Counted from the stretch's first letter, positions 36,284-48,657 are shown. The stretch is 64,000 nucleotides of DNA from Trileptium ribeirensis (GCA_030248225.1 JASANE010028061.1:57296-121295); one strand, 5' to 3'. Program-made: numbers and translations. Notes: generated by a model from the sequence alone, not told the origin.

Positions 36284-36687
36284 ACGAGGGTTTTCCATTT
36301 GGCTCTGGAGGGGCGGTTGAGGAGGTCCTGTCTGTGTGTGTGTTTATGTGTGTGTGTCTGTCGCACCTGGATCTCTGTTGGGCCGATTTTGATTTAGCTC
36401 ATTCGAACCGCAATGGTCGATTTAGGTGTAGTGACGGAGCCCGATTCTTGAATTTTTTCCCGTTGGAAAAGTTATGGGGCCAAATGACGTCATTTTGCCC
36501 ATTTTTCGGGCACCCCCTCCAGTTTTTGCGACTTTTCACGATAAGTAAAAGAGGTATCCGCAAACTAATAGGCCTGTTCCATGTAGCTTTACCAGGGCTT
36601 TCCAATGATATATACCAAGTTTTTCAACTACTTCCCAATCTGGAGTCTGTAAGCTTATAGTTGGCGCCAAATTTCATATTTGGTGAA

Positions 36688-37000
36688 AAGTCGTGGGAAA
36701 TCCACCTAAATGTGTGTTTTTTGTTGCTTTTAGTGTCTTATATGGGGTTTTCTGGGCAGATAAAGTCATTGCAAATGTTAAAAATATTGTTGGGCAAATA
36801 TTTTTTACACTTCTGGTTCATAAAAAATTGTCATTAAAAATGACGTTTTCTAAATTTTTGGGAGAAGTCGTGGGAAAAGCACCTGAATGTGTCTTTATTG
36901 TTGGTTTTAGTGTCGGATATGGGATTTTCTGGGCCGACAAGCACATTACGAGTGTCAAAAATATTGTGTGGCAAGTATTTTTCAGACTTCTGCTTCGGGG
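36688..37000 (+). repeat. Tandem duplication, about 178 bp, two copies
   Basis: AAAGTCGTGGGAAATCCACC and AGAAGTCGTGGGAAAAGCACC begin two copies. Both continue with TTTTAGTGTC..ATATGGG, TTTTCTGGGC.GA and AAAAATATTGT. The open frame across both is a repeat frame without known domains. Confidence 0.7.
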
Positions 37001-37656
37001 GATTGTTCTCACCACTCGAATTCTGGCTCGCAAGCGAGCTTCACTAGTAATAACAAATGCTACAAAATATGACACATTCAAAATAACAACGAAATCATGC
37101 ATGGTTTAATAAACGGTTCGAGCGGATGTGGAGATGTTGCTGGTTTCGTGTATTTTGGGTTCTGTGGGCCATTCAAAAACCCGTTTTGAGCAAACCCTGC
37201 TGCGTATTAATTTAATGAAAATATGAGCACACCATGTTGAGATATATAGGCGATGATTTGTCCACAGCAGGAAATTATCAATAACGCCTATATGTAGCTC
37301 GAGCTGTTACGAACATGTTTTTGCGTTTATTTCAGGTCCCTTGTGCCCACCATAAACCCATTTTTACCCAACCCTCCAATGTAAATAACTACAATAGTAG
37401 CAAACCATTTGCAGCTACGTAAAAATGAATTGCTTTCCAACATGAGATCAAAAATACACATAGCTTGAGAGGTTGCGGAGAGATATTGCCGTTTTCGTGT
37501 ATTTAAAGCCTCATGGGCCCATTTACAGCATTTTTGAGCCATGTCCTACATCATAAAAAAATCGCGTAGCAAATCATTGTAACATTTTATTGAAGTTCAT
37601 TTGCCGTTCATAATGAACCCGGTTTGACTCAAATATCTTCACCGATTGTCAAAATA

Positions 37657-37795
37657 CAGTCACGCTCAGAAATAATAAAAGTGAATTTTTGGTTCGTAAT
37701 CAAAGCAAATGAACAGTTTGCAAACAATTCGCAAAATATTAACAGCTGTTCCCATTGTTATTCGCGAACGATTCGTTTATTTCTGAACGGGACTG
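37657..37795. mobile_element. MITE of the CAGTCACG family
   Basis: It runs from CAGTCACGCTCAGAAATAAT, preceded by TA, to TTTATTTCTGAACGGGACTG, followed by CA. It is 139 bp. AATCGTTCGC/GCGAACGATT-type internal symmetry is present. Confidence 0.65.
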
Positions 37796-38102
37796 CACAA
37801 TGAATAAATACTTTTTGTCACCCCCCTAGGCCCGAGCTCCTTCGACCGGGTGATTTTCTGGGAAGAAGTTAACGTGCGAATCAACCTGCTGGGTCAATGT
37901 TGAGCTATGCTTGTCATTAAAAATACAATAGCGGGCATTGTCAGATTTCACCTCGACAAGGCTAGACATAATTCTTCGATTCTTTCGTTTCACTGACTAC
38001 ACGCAGAATTTAGTTAATTTCATACAATAATTATTGAGAGCGAGCCTGGTTAAACGAACACCTCCTTAGCACGTTATGTTATCTGTAAGTTTATTGTTTT
38101 AG

Positions 38103-38166
38103 CTCGACTGGTACACGAATTGTATCTGACAGTACCGAATCGTCATCTGCTACAACACCTCATTGA
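38103..38166 (+). CDS. LARP4-like protein, probable last exon
   Basis: The acceptor TTATTGTTTTAG ends at 38102. The first base C completes a Ser codon with AG from the previous exon; the peptide then reads STGTRIVSDSTESSSATTPH and stops at TGA (38164-38166). The Ser/Thr-rich tail agrees with the rest of the protein. I see no AATAAA close downstream; GGAATAATATATA near 38245 is the closest AT-rich candidate. An alternative last exon could start after AACAG at about 42392, adding five residues before TAA. Confidence 0.6.
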
Positions 38167-39619
38167 CGAAAACGCGATATTAACGACGTTGGACAAACTT
38201 ACTATTTTTTCGCATTACAGAGTGCAATTCTATTTTTGTGTTATGGAATAATATATATTTTTAGTTCAGACCGGTGATATTAATTTTTCTAGTTAGTAGC
38301 TATTGGTTATGTTGGGGTTTGTGATAGACAGCATCCGTTGAAAAATTCAGCCCGGCTCGACCTGATAGTAACGCCATACTTGGCTTTTCAAAAAAACTGA
38401 ATTACTCGTAACTAGGCTGTTTTCAAGTTTTCAACCAGTGGTTTGTGGAACATTGCCTAGCCTGCGCGACCAGGAATCATTTGCTGCTTCAAATATATAC
38501 CCTTTCAACGTAGTTGCCACAGTATCATTATTCCGTGCAGTTAACCTAAATTAAAGAGCCTTACCTCACCCCAAACCCGATGAATTTCAACACGATCCGA
38601 TCCGATTGCTGTCTATAGCTCCTAAAATAAGTTACTGTTACTAGTTGTTTTGACGCTTTGACAGTACCGTTGGGTTTAACTGGTTGGTTGTCAGAACGTA
38701 GTGAAACGTAGTGGAGATTGTGTGTTGCAGGGGGAAATCTTATATTCCGTCTGTGTGTGTGATCAGCCATAACTCGGGAACGACTTAACCGATTTTCATG
38801 ATGTTGGGCTCATGCGAACCGGCATAGTCTATTTACCGTGTTAGAGTTTTAGACTTAATGTTCTATCTTGCCCAAATGTATTTTATTTCAACTTGCCCCT
38901 CCCCTGGTATGTTCTGTCATAGCTTGTCCCCCCAGACTCAGAATCGTTCCTGGGTACCTGTTTTTGCCCAACGATATCTCCGAAGGACTTTGACTTTCCA
39001 AAAACACTTATACAAATATATCGAAGCACTTCATATTTCCAATAAAAATTGTACGAAAATATAGGACTTCGACTTTTTGAAAAGAACCATTTGTATCATA
39101 TTAACTAAGCCATTTTTATGCTACTAAATTTATGTGCATAATAGCAAATAAACATTGTACCCGCATTGATTCAGTGTTGTACTGCGCATAACTGCCGCCG
39201 TCATTACATCTGATTTTTGTGTGAACGCACGTGAAACCAAAAGCTTTCCAGCGCATCAATTGAAAAATGTTTACCGTTTTGGTTTCCACGATCTTGCTGC
39301 ACAGCATCATGCAGCATTGTGGCAAAATTACAGTTGCATTACGAACGAGCATGAAAAGCGTATAATTTTACTATTTGTTATGCAAAGTGCTGCATAAGTG
39401 AGCATTCCGCTATAAAACTTAGTGTACTAGCGGAGGCTGCTAAGGCATTTCCACCATATTATGCACCTTCCTTTAAGAATCGTAACGAACGCAAAGTGAG
39501 CGGTAGATACATAACTCTTGCACAACGTACAGTAGTATACTACAAAGTGAATACAATGTTTCGGTCGGACCAATTGTGCGTCAATGGGTTGAACCTCTAC
39601 TATATATATACGTATATAT
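38167..39619. other. 3' flank of the LARP4-like gene
   Basis: Probable 3'UTR and intergenic DNA. A phrase with TCTGTGTGTGTGATC, CATAACTCGGGAACG and ACTTAACCGATTTTCATGATG (38750-38800) is of a type common in non-autonomous animal transposons. No gene was recognised. Confidence 0.45.
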
Positions 39620-40766
39620 CAGGGAATAACCGGAACCGAAATTTACCGGAACCAGCAACGGGAACCGTTCATTTAAACCGGAACCGGAACGTGGTTTTCA
39701 AAACTTATATCTAGTAAATCAGATGAAGGAAGAAATGACGGTATAGTGGATTTAAAATGTATAAAAATAACTTTTACGTTAAACTTAATATATTGCGATA
39801 GCATAATTGCCGTTCTGAAACTTTAAAGATGCCGAGGAACCTAATAATGTTTATTTATCGATCAATATGTAGGTTTTTGGACACCAGAGCAAAAAATATC
39901 TTCCACTATACGACCTTGCGTATAATGCGTCAAATTCAATGTGCTTACAACGCATGGAGCATAGAATAAACACTGTCGGCCTATCTCCAGCGCTTCCCTT
40001 TACTACACATTCGTTTGTTACATGTTGTTTTGTAGGAAACTTGAAATTATTGGTTTATATGGTTCTAAGAGAAAATAATAGAATGTAATTTTTTGATCAG
40101 TGGTCAGAGACATTGTTTAGGCTAGTGTTGGGCAAACAGTGCCCGTCACTTAGATCATAATGATATCTAATCAGAATCCTATAAATGAGACAAACTGTGA
40201 TACTGCTCGCATAGTTTCAATAAATATAGTTCACTGTCAAGAATGCAGTTTCAAGCTGCGTTACAGATGTTACTTTACTTCAATGTAGACTGATTTACGA
40301 AGTTTAGAGGCGCACTAGCCGGTGCTTGGCGCAATTTATGTTAGCCAAGCTTACGCTAAGTACTTCTACGTAATACATACTTTGTTACCGAGTTGGACCA
40401 GTTTAATTCGCCCGCAGACTTCTGAATGTGTAAAATAGCTGCTACAATCATCGACCTGGCTTTGTTTTGTTAACAAACTCCAGCAGGTTAAGATGAAAAA
40501 TTCCTACTGAAATTATGCGCCCTACTTACGTTTGACACGGCAAATTGCTGAATTAATCTTTTCTTTTGCTTAGTTGTATTGGTAGTTTATCATTATATAT
40601 ATGGGCCTATGGGCCGCATATATATAATACATATGTTCGGGACGCATATAAAGCAAAATGTGGAAAATTTCAAACAAAATGTTTTAACCGGAATTCCGGT
40701 TCAGGTATGGTTTTGTCCTTTGCCGGAATCGCAACCGGAACACGATTTTCACCCGGTTGCTCCCTG
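39620..40766 (-). mobile_element. hAT-like non-autonomous transposon, copy 2
   Basis: It is the reverse complement of the 12649-13843 element. Its left end CAGGGAATAACCGGAACC corresponds to that copy's right end, and its right end GGTTGCTCCCTG to its left end. Internal blocks such as CTTACGTTT.ACACGGCAAATT and GTTAACAAACTCCAGCAGGTTA also match. Flanks are GTATATAT and ATATATAT, an 8-bp duplication with one mismatch. It is 1147 bp with no transposase. Copy 2 has fewer GGTTCC hexamers than copy 1. Confidence 0.8.
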
Positions 40767-40775
40767 ATATATATA

Positions 40776-41032
40776 CAGCACTCATCAGAAGTGAGTGCTG
40801 TGCTGTTCATTCGATGTTCCCTTGAACAATATTTCAATTTTTGTCTGGAAAGTGTTCGAGTGATGTTCGAAGTCTGTTCTAAATCATTAGCGTGCTTTTT
40901 TAATTATTGCTTTAGAGTTGCTCGAATTTCATTTTCAAGAATCGCATTAACAAATTTTGTTCCATTTCTGCTTGAATTTTCGGTCTTCCGAAATTACAGA
41001 GTTATAGTATTGTAGTTTTCTGGTGAGTACTG
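40776..41032. mobile_element. MITE of the CAGTACTC family
   Basis: The left end CAGCACTCATCAGAAGTGAG and right end TTTTCTGGTGAGTACTG are both flanked by TA. It lies nine bases from the end of the hAT-like copy. The interior contains repeated TGTTCGA(G/T)/GTTCGAGT motifs. Confidence 0.65.
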
Positions 41033-41486
41033 TAATTAGCAAAATTAAATACTAAACTAAGATAGTATTTGCAGCTGTTTAGTCGCTTGCAACCATTTTT
41101 TTCGTTGTTTTCTCGTAATGTTGAATATTTTTGTTCTGAGGCTTATATTGGCAAAACATTGATTCTAGATATATTATGTAAAAAATAAATGTCTAATAAT
41201 GATTTGTCTCAATTTACGCACTTATACCCTTGTAAATATTATTTTCAACGCATGATGGTGTTTAGTTTTGTGGTTTTGTGTTTTTGTCTTGTGTATCGCT
41301 GTATTGCTCATAAAATATACCATAAAAAATTATATCTTAATATTTTGTTGACTTTCCTTTTCTTTGGTACAGTTGGCGTAGCAGAAATATTTTAATTCAT
41401 TATTTGCATTTTGTGAAGTTTATCGCACAAGATTGCATTACGTGCTGAGGCAAGTTGGCTATTCGCTGCTAACAGTTTCTTAAGAA

Positions 41487-41845
41487 CCAGTGGCAGATCC
41501 AGGATTTCCCGGTACGGAGGAAAGATCAAATGGGGTAGAATGTCAAAAGGGCAGCCAAAAATAGTTTAACGGCTATGTTACGGGGTATCGGCCTTGTCCC
41601 CGTGCTCAAGGCGCATGCCGAATTTTAGGGAATTTATAGGCATTTTAAAGCAAAATTTAAAAAAAATTATGAGGTATTTGGCAGCAGGTGGAAAGTTCTT
41701 CGTTATCCCACACCTATCTTCGCCCAACGAGAACGACTGCTTCCTCAGTCGACGGACATTCGGCACCTACGTAGTCGTTATGTCTCGGAGGGGGATCCGA
41801 CCCAAGAAACTCACCAGATCCGTGCTTGCTGAGAGCCGGTGATCT
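41487..41845 (+). mobile_element. Remnant of a dispersed hAT-like repeat, copy 2
   Basis: It begins CCAGTGGCAGATCCAGGATT and contains GAGGGGGATCCGACCCAAG near its end, as in copy 1 at 3078-3385. No coding capacity is seen and flanking duplications were not identified. Confidence 0.45.
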
Positions 41846-42498
41846 TCGCTAGAATAGGTTTTGAAATGTCAATAAACTTAATTATCTTGCATTATCTTTG
41901 GCAGAAGGCCGATTATAGTCATTTATATGACAACCCATGTTTTTGGTTGGTTTTTTAACGTTTACATGCGTTACTACGCTAAGTACCTATGAATTTTTTT
42001 GATATTTACGTTCAAAACATTTCAGCAATGATCATTATGTATAAATGAGTGAGTAGATGTTTGTCATAGTCAAGCCAGGATTGTGTGTGTGACCGCATCG
42101 GGCGGTAGATCGAAATTAGTGTGAGATTTTGTGCCTAAATTCGCCACCACTCCTATTTAATTTTCTGAGGAGGCTTGTTTTTACCATCAGGAATTATTGA
42201 ACTCCTGTGCTGTCTTTTTACAAGATTTTAGTATTTGTTACGCTTGCTGATTTATGCAAATATTATATACTTTTTGTTGCATTGTAATTCTTGTACGGCG
42301 TTTATATAAATTGGTATATATTTTTCTTGCCATGAAAATTATTTGTTAGTTGGAATAGAATGTAAAACCCTAAAATATGCAATATTAACAGGCTCGTCTA
42401 CCATTAAACTCGTGGACTTGTAGTCCTAATTCTTGGAATTTTGGCTGGAATTCCTGGAGCCATGGTGCTTATATATCCCGCATCAAAAAGTCGAAGGT

Positions 42499-42811
42499 CT
42501 ATATGCTATACATTCAGTTTTGATCAAAAATCTCTTTCCAAAAAACTTTATTTAAGCCCCGCGCGAGTACCATACACCTTGATAACATTACATGTGGCCA
42601 CAGTGAAATCAAAGGTATACATACATTCAGTTGTTCAAAAATCATTTCCCAAAAAATTTCTTTAATTCTCGCCGAAGTACACCACACCTTGATAACATTA
42701 CAAGTGACTATAGCGAAATCAAAGATATACATACGTATATTCAGTTGTTTTTAAGCCCCGCGTGATTAGCGTACATATAATCAAAAGTATACATACATTC
42801 AGTTGTTCGAC
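42499..42811 (+). repeat. Tandem repeat, about 115 bp, roughly three copies
   Basis: 'TATACATACATTCAGTTGTT' and variants recur at about 42502, 42618, 42727 and 42788. 'CACCTTGATAACATTACA' recurs at 42576 and 42687, and 'AAGCCCCGCG' twice. Confidence 0.75.
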
Positions 42812-44759
42812 AATTAGCGCTGTAAATTGCACATAATTACAAAACAACTGTATGTAGCAAATGTATTCTTTACAAGTAGCAGTTCTGATGATACAATAGG
42901 AAATTTAACTGATTTTTAAATATAATCATGTAAATAGTCGTCAGCATATGTTTCGTAGTTTTGGATTTCAAGCCTTAATTGGTGTTCGACATCAAGCCTG
43001 TTCTGATATTGACAAGTTGCGACTGACAGGAAATGTACGTGAATAGTTCCGAGAATCGAACTTTATTACTGCTTGACTCGAATTCTATTACTGTTGAGGC
43101 TTTTTCGGTGTTAATTGCACCATTGCTGCCCATAGAAACTGAGATGCCAATTTCAACTAAAAAATTTTCAATAGTCACAAGAGATATGATGACAAAAACA
43201 CAGAAGTTCATAAAGTTTTCGGTGTACTTCGCTGATTCGTACAAAAATCCGACTATTTGTTTCGAAAGTCTGACTACATAGTATATAATTTGTTTGGACA
43301 GGTTTATTATAATGGTCATATTTTTTCGTTCTTGTATCTATACACCAAGTTGTTTCGTCGTGTTTGGTAGGTTTGTGCCTTTGATGTAATCGGTTTATTT
43401 TGATATACAACCAACTGTTGCACAGCAAAACGGTTTAAGATTTCTCTACCACTCCGTTAGCGACGAGTTGGAAAGTGCACCGTAGTGCCTAACACTCGCC
43501 TAAACGTCAGTTTATATCCACTAAGTGTAAGAAAATGAATATTTGAATAGAATGGTACAAAAATTAGCGCTGTATCTTCACAATTGGCTATTTTGGGGCT
43601 GGGGTATAGCCGAAAAGACTCTATAGTTTTCCATTTTACAAACATTTCGCTCTATTTGCTTCGTTCGCTACACGCGTCACAAGAACCGCCGTGTTCTAGC
43701 TACACCTCAGTGGCTTTATCAAAATGATGAATTGCCCTATGAAGCAGTTCAATATGCGCCATGAGTATACGGCATGGTGTTGTTTTATATTTATAATCTA
43801 TGCATACATTATAAGATTGCACAATCGATGTGGTGAAAAATGTTACCTCCAGTTTTTAAGAAATACGTTATGCTCCGATTTAACCGCTTGACGGGCCGCA
43901 GTTGTTCAACAACAAACTATTATTACGTTTAAATGCGTTGTATTAACTAAATTCGCCTTATTAACGGACCAAATTCACTGGTTAGCGGCGGCCTATAGAT
44001 GTGTGTTCACATCGTTGTATTTTTTCTCTTCCGGACTGTATTGACGTTTTTCGCAGAAGGAAGAACTATTATAAACCGAGAACTGAGACGGCGTGTGTAA
44101 ATTGAGTCTCTCGTGAGTGGAGACATCGACAGCATAAATAAACGAATGTAAACCTCCTAGTGAACTGTCTTTTTACCGCAAAGTGTTAGGAAATCACAAA
44201 ACCGAATAAGTACACAACACAGTTGGTATCTGTCAGAATCATAATCTATAGTATATATATATATAGTGATTATAACTTGTGATATATTGTTTTTAACGTA
44301 TTATTTATGTTTATTTTTCCTGACATTTGGGGCAAAACAGAACGACAAAGAGAAACAAAACTATATATTTTGGATTTACGGGTCCTGCTATAGTGACTAT
44401 AGTAATACGCTTAAAATTAAATGGTCGGATTTGAGCTAGTTGTCTACGTAAAGCTCTAAGAATCACTTACGCCTATTTTAATATATACAGAGTATCTATT
44501 TTGTATATATATCGTTTATTGTGTTTGATCATTTCATTAGATCTGTATTTTTTGCCCAAAAAGGCACAATTCGGAACGTTTGTCTCGTGTAGACCATATA
44601 AAACCATTTTAATGCCGCAAACTGATTCGCATTGACTGTACAAACATTAAAATATTACGCGTTTTATTTATTACCATAGTTTATAAAATTCTATAATACG
44701 GAAATTGAACGAATGTTACTGATTTTTTTAATGTTTATACTTTGGTACTATTTTTGGTA
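42812..44759. other. Non-coding stretch
   Basis: It is AT-rich with no recognised gene. The 43033-43319 open frames on both strands do not resemble known proteins. Confidence 0.45.
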
Positions 44760-45500
44760 ATCCGTCGAAATTTCTTATTTTTACTTATACAAAATTTTTC
44801 ACCAGAAGACGACGTTTTGGACCTTCATCGAAATATTTGTAAAAATTTTAATCTTCTGTACATTCAGAGTTTTTCACATGAAGACCATTTTTATTTCTTT
44901 TATTGAAATTAAATTTTTATTTTTTCAGTTAATACAGAATTTTTCACCTGAAGCCTATTTTTAAAAACCGATTACGATTTTTGAGCCTTGGCGATATTTG
45001 TATAAAATTTGTGATTTTGATTTATGTTTGTTTAAAATTTTTCACATGGCAACTATATTTGTTGCACTTTCAGTGAAATTTTCATAAAATTTCAAATTTT
45101 TCATATGAATATTATAAATTTAATGTTAATCATTTTTTATCTGAAAAGATTTTTGAGCCATTGAAATTTTAGTAAAACTTCTGATTTTTTCTGTTAATTT
45201 ATTAATTTTCAACTAAAGACTATTTTTGGATTTTCAGTGAAATTTTCATAAAATTTCAAATTTCTTTTTGTGTTAATAATTGTTCATCTGATTATTATAA
45301 ATTAATGTTAATAATTGTTTATCTGAAAAGATTTTTCAACGATCAAAATTGTAGTCCAATGTCTGGTTTTTTCTGTTAATTTATTAACTTTCAACTGAAG
45401 ACCATTTTTTGGACTTTCGTCGACATAGAAAGTTCAAATTTCTTTCTATAAAAGTGTTTCATATGGGGAATATTTTTTGGACCTTCATGAAAAGTTTCGC
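44760..45500 (+). repeat. AT-rich satellite, about 80-95 bp unit, eight to nine diverged copies
   Basis: 'TTTTTCAC.TGAAGAC.ATTTTT' followed by 'GGAC.TTCA.TGAAAT' and 'AAAATTTC' recurs through the stretch, for example near 44797, 44872, 44942, 45037, 45212, 45392 and 45468. It lies 300 bp left of the 231-bp array. Confidence 0.75.
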
Positions 45501-45796
45501 AAACTTTCAGGTTCTTTATGTGAATTACCACAATAGTGCTTGTCCCGAAATTGTTGAATAAATTTTGAAACATAGTTCTGTGTGCATACTGTTTGAGTAG
45601 CATCACTATTTTATATTACGTCACAAATACTTATGTAGGTTGCTATGAGTTAAAAGTTGTCATCACATTAACAACGTTATAAAGGAGAAAGCTATTGTAC
45701 CAATAGTCATTATATATAAAACACTGTTGACAATTCTATTTGTTAACAATATATTAGCTTAATAATTCATAGCTTCAGGAATAGGCGAGAATGACG

Positions 45797-46958
45797 TTCC
45801 TCAATTAAGCTACTTAGCGCTGAATGGACTTTATGATAATATCCGTGCTCAGATTAAAAAAAAAGTTATCGCCTTTTGTAAACAATATCTGATCCGACAT
45901 ACGATCAACACAAAGTTGAAATATGTCGACCGCCGTGGTCTATGGGAGTGTTATATGTTTCCGGCTTTTTGTAACGTACATATCTCTTCCATCTTGTAGT
46001 CCTTGCGCTACAAATTGCTAATTGCTGGTATTCCTCAATTAAGCTACTTAGCGCTGAATGGACTTTGTGATAATATCCGTGCTCAGATTAAAAAAAAAAG
46101 TTATCGCCTTTTGTAAACAATATCTGATCCGACATACGATCAACACAAAGTTGAAATATGTCGACCGCCGTGGTCTATGGGAGTGTTATATGTTTCCGGC
46201 TTTTTGTAACGTACATATCTCTTCCATGTAGTCCTTGCGCTACAAATTGCTAATTGCTGGTATTCCTCAATTAAGCTACTTAGCGCTGAATGGACTTTGT
46301 GATAATATCCGTGCTCAGATTAAAAAAAAAGTTATCGCCTTTTGTAAACAATATCTGATCCGACATACGATCAACACAAAGTTGAAATATGTCGACCGCC
46401 GTGGTCTATGGGAGTGTTATATGTTTCCGGCTTTTTGTAACGTACATATCTCTTCCATGTAGTCCTTGCGCTACAAATTGCTAATTGCTGGTATTCCTCA
46501 ATTAAGCTACTTAGCGCTGAATGGACTTTGTGATAATATCCGTGCTCAGATTAAAAAAAAAGTTATCGCCTTTTGTAAACAATATCTGATCCGACATACG
46601 ATCAACACAAAGTTGAAATATGTCGACCGCCGTGGTCTATGGGAGTGTTATATGTTTCCGGCTTTTTGTAACGTACATATCTCTTCCATGTAGTCCTTGC
46701 GCTACAAATTGCTAATTGCTGGTATTCCTCAATTAAGCTACTTAGCGCTGAATGGACTTTGTGATAATATCCGTGCTCAGATTAAAAAAAAAGTTATCGC
46801 CTTTTGTAAACAATATCTGATCCGACATACGATCAACACAAAGTTGAAATATGTCGACCGCCGTGGTCTATGGGAGTGTTATATGTTTCCGGCTTTTTGT
46901 AACGTACATATCTCTTCCATCTTGTAGTCCTTGCGCTACAAATTGCTAATTGCTGGTA
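45797..46958 (+). repeat. Nearly homogeneous 231-bp tandem array, five units
   Basis: Units start at 45797, 46031, 46263, 46494 and 46725, with lengths 234, 232, 231, 231 and 234. The first and last units carry CCATCTTGTAGTCC where the inner three have CCATGTAGTCC. Unit 2 has one extra A in its A-run. Unit 1 differs at one base (CTTTATGAT for CTTTGTGAT). Otherwise I see no differences. Because 231 is divisible by three, each unit keeps an open frame of about 70 codons (IPQLSYLALNGL... to FCNVHISS, then TAG); it matches nothing I know. A CTTCAG precedes the first unit, so an exon origin is possible. Confidence 0.9.
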
Positions 46959-47633
46959 TTTTATTGTGCCATTATATAAACATAATTTCTGTTTCTGATT
47001 ATATATCTACTCTTACGTACCGTTTGTTCGTTTGGTCAAATTGGTTTATTTTATAGTTTCGAGTTTGTTTTCAGCGATGTAGTTATTATTTCGTTTTTCT
47101 GAAAAGGTTTTTTCTTCTTTTGTATACTCTGCTTCACTATATATTAATAACACATACCTCTTGCATTAAGTCACTAAACATAATTATAGATAATTCATTT
47201 GAATTGCTGAAAGATCATCGTAGCTGCATATTATTAACCTTTTGCTTTGCTGCGTGACGACTTGGTCAAAACGTACCCAAACACGAAAGTGTTATTAATG
47301 TATTGGGCGTAATGATCAGTGGTTGACTCATTTTGTATATTTGGTTATTGCAAAGTAATATAGTACCAATTTCAACCTTTGCTTCTCATTAGTGCTTTTT
47401 AGCTTCATATTATCCCTATGATAGCTGGCATTATTGTTAAAATGATAATGACGACCCATTTAAGTTGAGAAACACGCTCAGTTTTCGAGATACTTGTCAT
47501 TACAAGACATTTCTAGTGATGAAGAATTGTTTAAGTAAAGTAAGATGACGTAGTTATTCTATGTTATCCTGCTTTATATGTATCACGCGGCAGTATAAGT
47601 ACATTATAGGTATATACCTATACTATACTAAGC
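46959..47633. other. Non-coding stretch
   Basis: AT-rich; nothing was recognised. Confidence 0.45.
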
Positions 47634-48013
47634 AATTCTCAACTATCGTGAAAATTCTCAACTATCGGCGGCGAATTCTCAACTATCGTGAAAATTGTTG
47701 GACTTTTAATGATAATTGAAAAAAGTGGTACAAAAACAGCAAGGAAAACAAGCAACAGAATCTTCAACCCTAGGTATCCATTGTACTAGTCACCATAAGA
47801 TTATAATGCAGAAGCGTGCAAAAATCGGTCTAGAGCGCTGGTGTCGCAAAGTTCAGCTCAGACATAGGCAAAAGTAGTAGGTTACTATATCTTTGCGGCA
47901 AAATAGCATAATAGATTATGCTTCTTTTCTATAAAGTTGTGGATTTGATGCAGAAATTGCGTATTTTTCTCGAATTTAGTGCGCTAAAGACAAAACGGTA
48001 GTTGAGGATTCTC
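47634..48013. repeat. Foldback with three 25-27 bp repeats in its left arm
   Basis: AATTCTCAACTATCG occurs three times between 47634 and 47697, with GTGAAA after the first and third. The complement CGGTAGTTGAGGATTCT lies at 47997-48013. It is probably a small decayed transposon. Confidence 0.55.
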
Positions 48014-48657
48014 TTTGGACGGATGAAAGATTTTAAATGAAAATTAGGTGCCTACTATTTGCCGTATTTGAGGCATACTTTCATCGTATTCAGCAATCCA
48101 GGAATGGGTAGACTGACATCTATGTACAACTAAATTAAAAAGTTTGGAAAATACTATCCTATTTACTAAAATTAATCAGTAGCATTACAAACATCCAAAT
48201 ATAATAGGTTTAAAACGATAAAACGTAATTAAGAGGCTAAATAGAAGTAGCTCATCATTTTCAACATTGAGAGGTAACCTTTTGTGACATGTTTAAACTG
48301 ACTTTTTGTGGTATTTTTAAACTTTGAAAAACGGCTCTTGCATCAGTGTTATCTAGTAAAGCTGCTGTAACTTATAAATAATATGTAAATGAGGCAATAA
48401 GCTAGCAAAGTTAGAACTTACGATGAGAAAATTCGGTTTTCATTTTTGGGTCTAAAGCTTGTGGATAGAATTATAAATTTCTGATATCGCTTGCCGGTGG
48501 AAATAGAATTTGACGGGGAAGCCGTGGTGGGATTGCTTCGTGGTGGTTTTAAAGACTAAGTGAGCACATTTTCAATCTAACAAAAATTAACGTATAATAG
48601 AGCTCTTTCCAAACATGGGTTAATGCATGAAACAGTTATTCTATCCTTGTTCTTAAA

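Larger units (their letters stand above)
34342..38102 (+). other. Intron 9 (3.8 kb)
   Basis: It contains the foldback 34836-35255, tandem repeats at 35440-36240 and 36688-37000, a palindrome at 36256-36283 and a MITE at 37657-37795. No gene was recognised. The (TG)n-rich patch at 36325-36362 is simple sequence. Confidence 0.55.

Noticed and set aside
45797..46958. CRISPR-like array
   Set aside because: Units are contiguous 231-bp copies without spacers, in a eukaryotic context.
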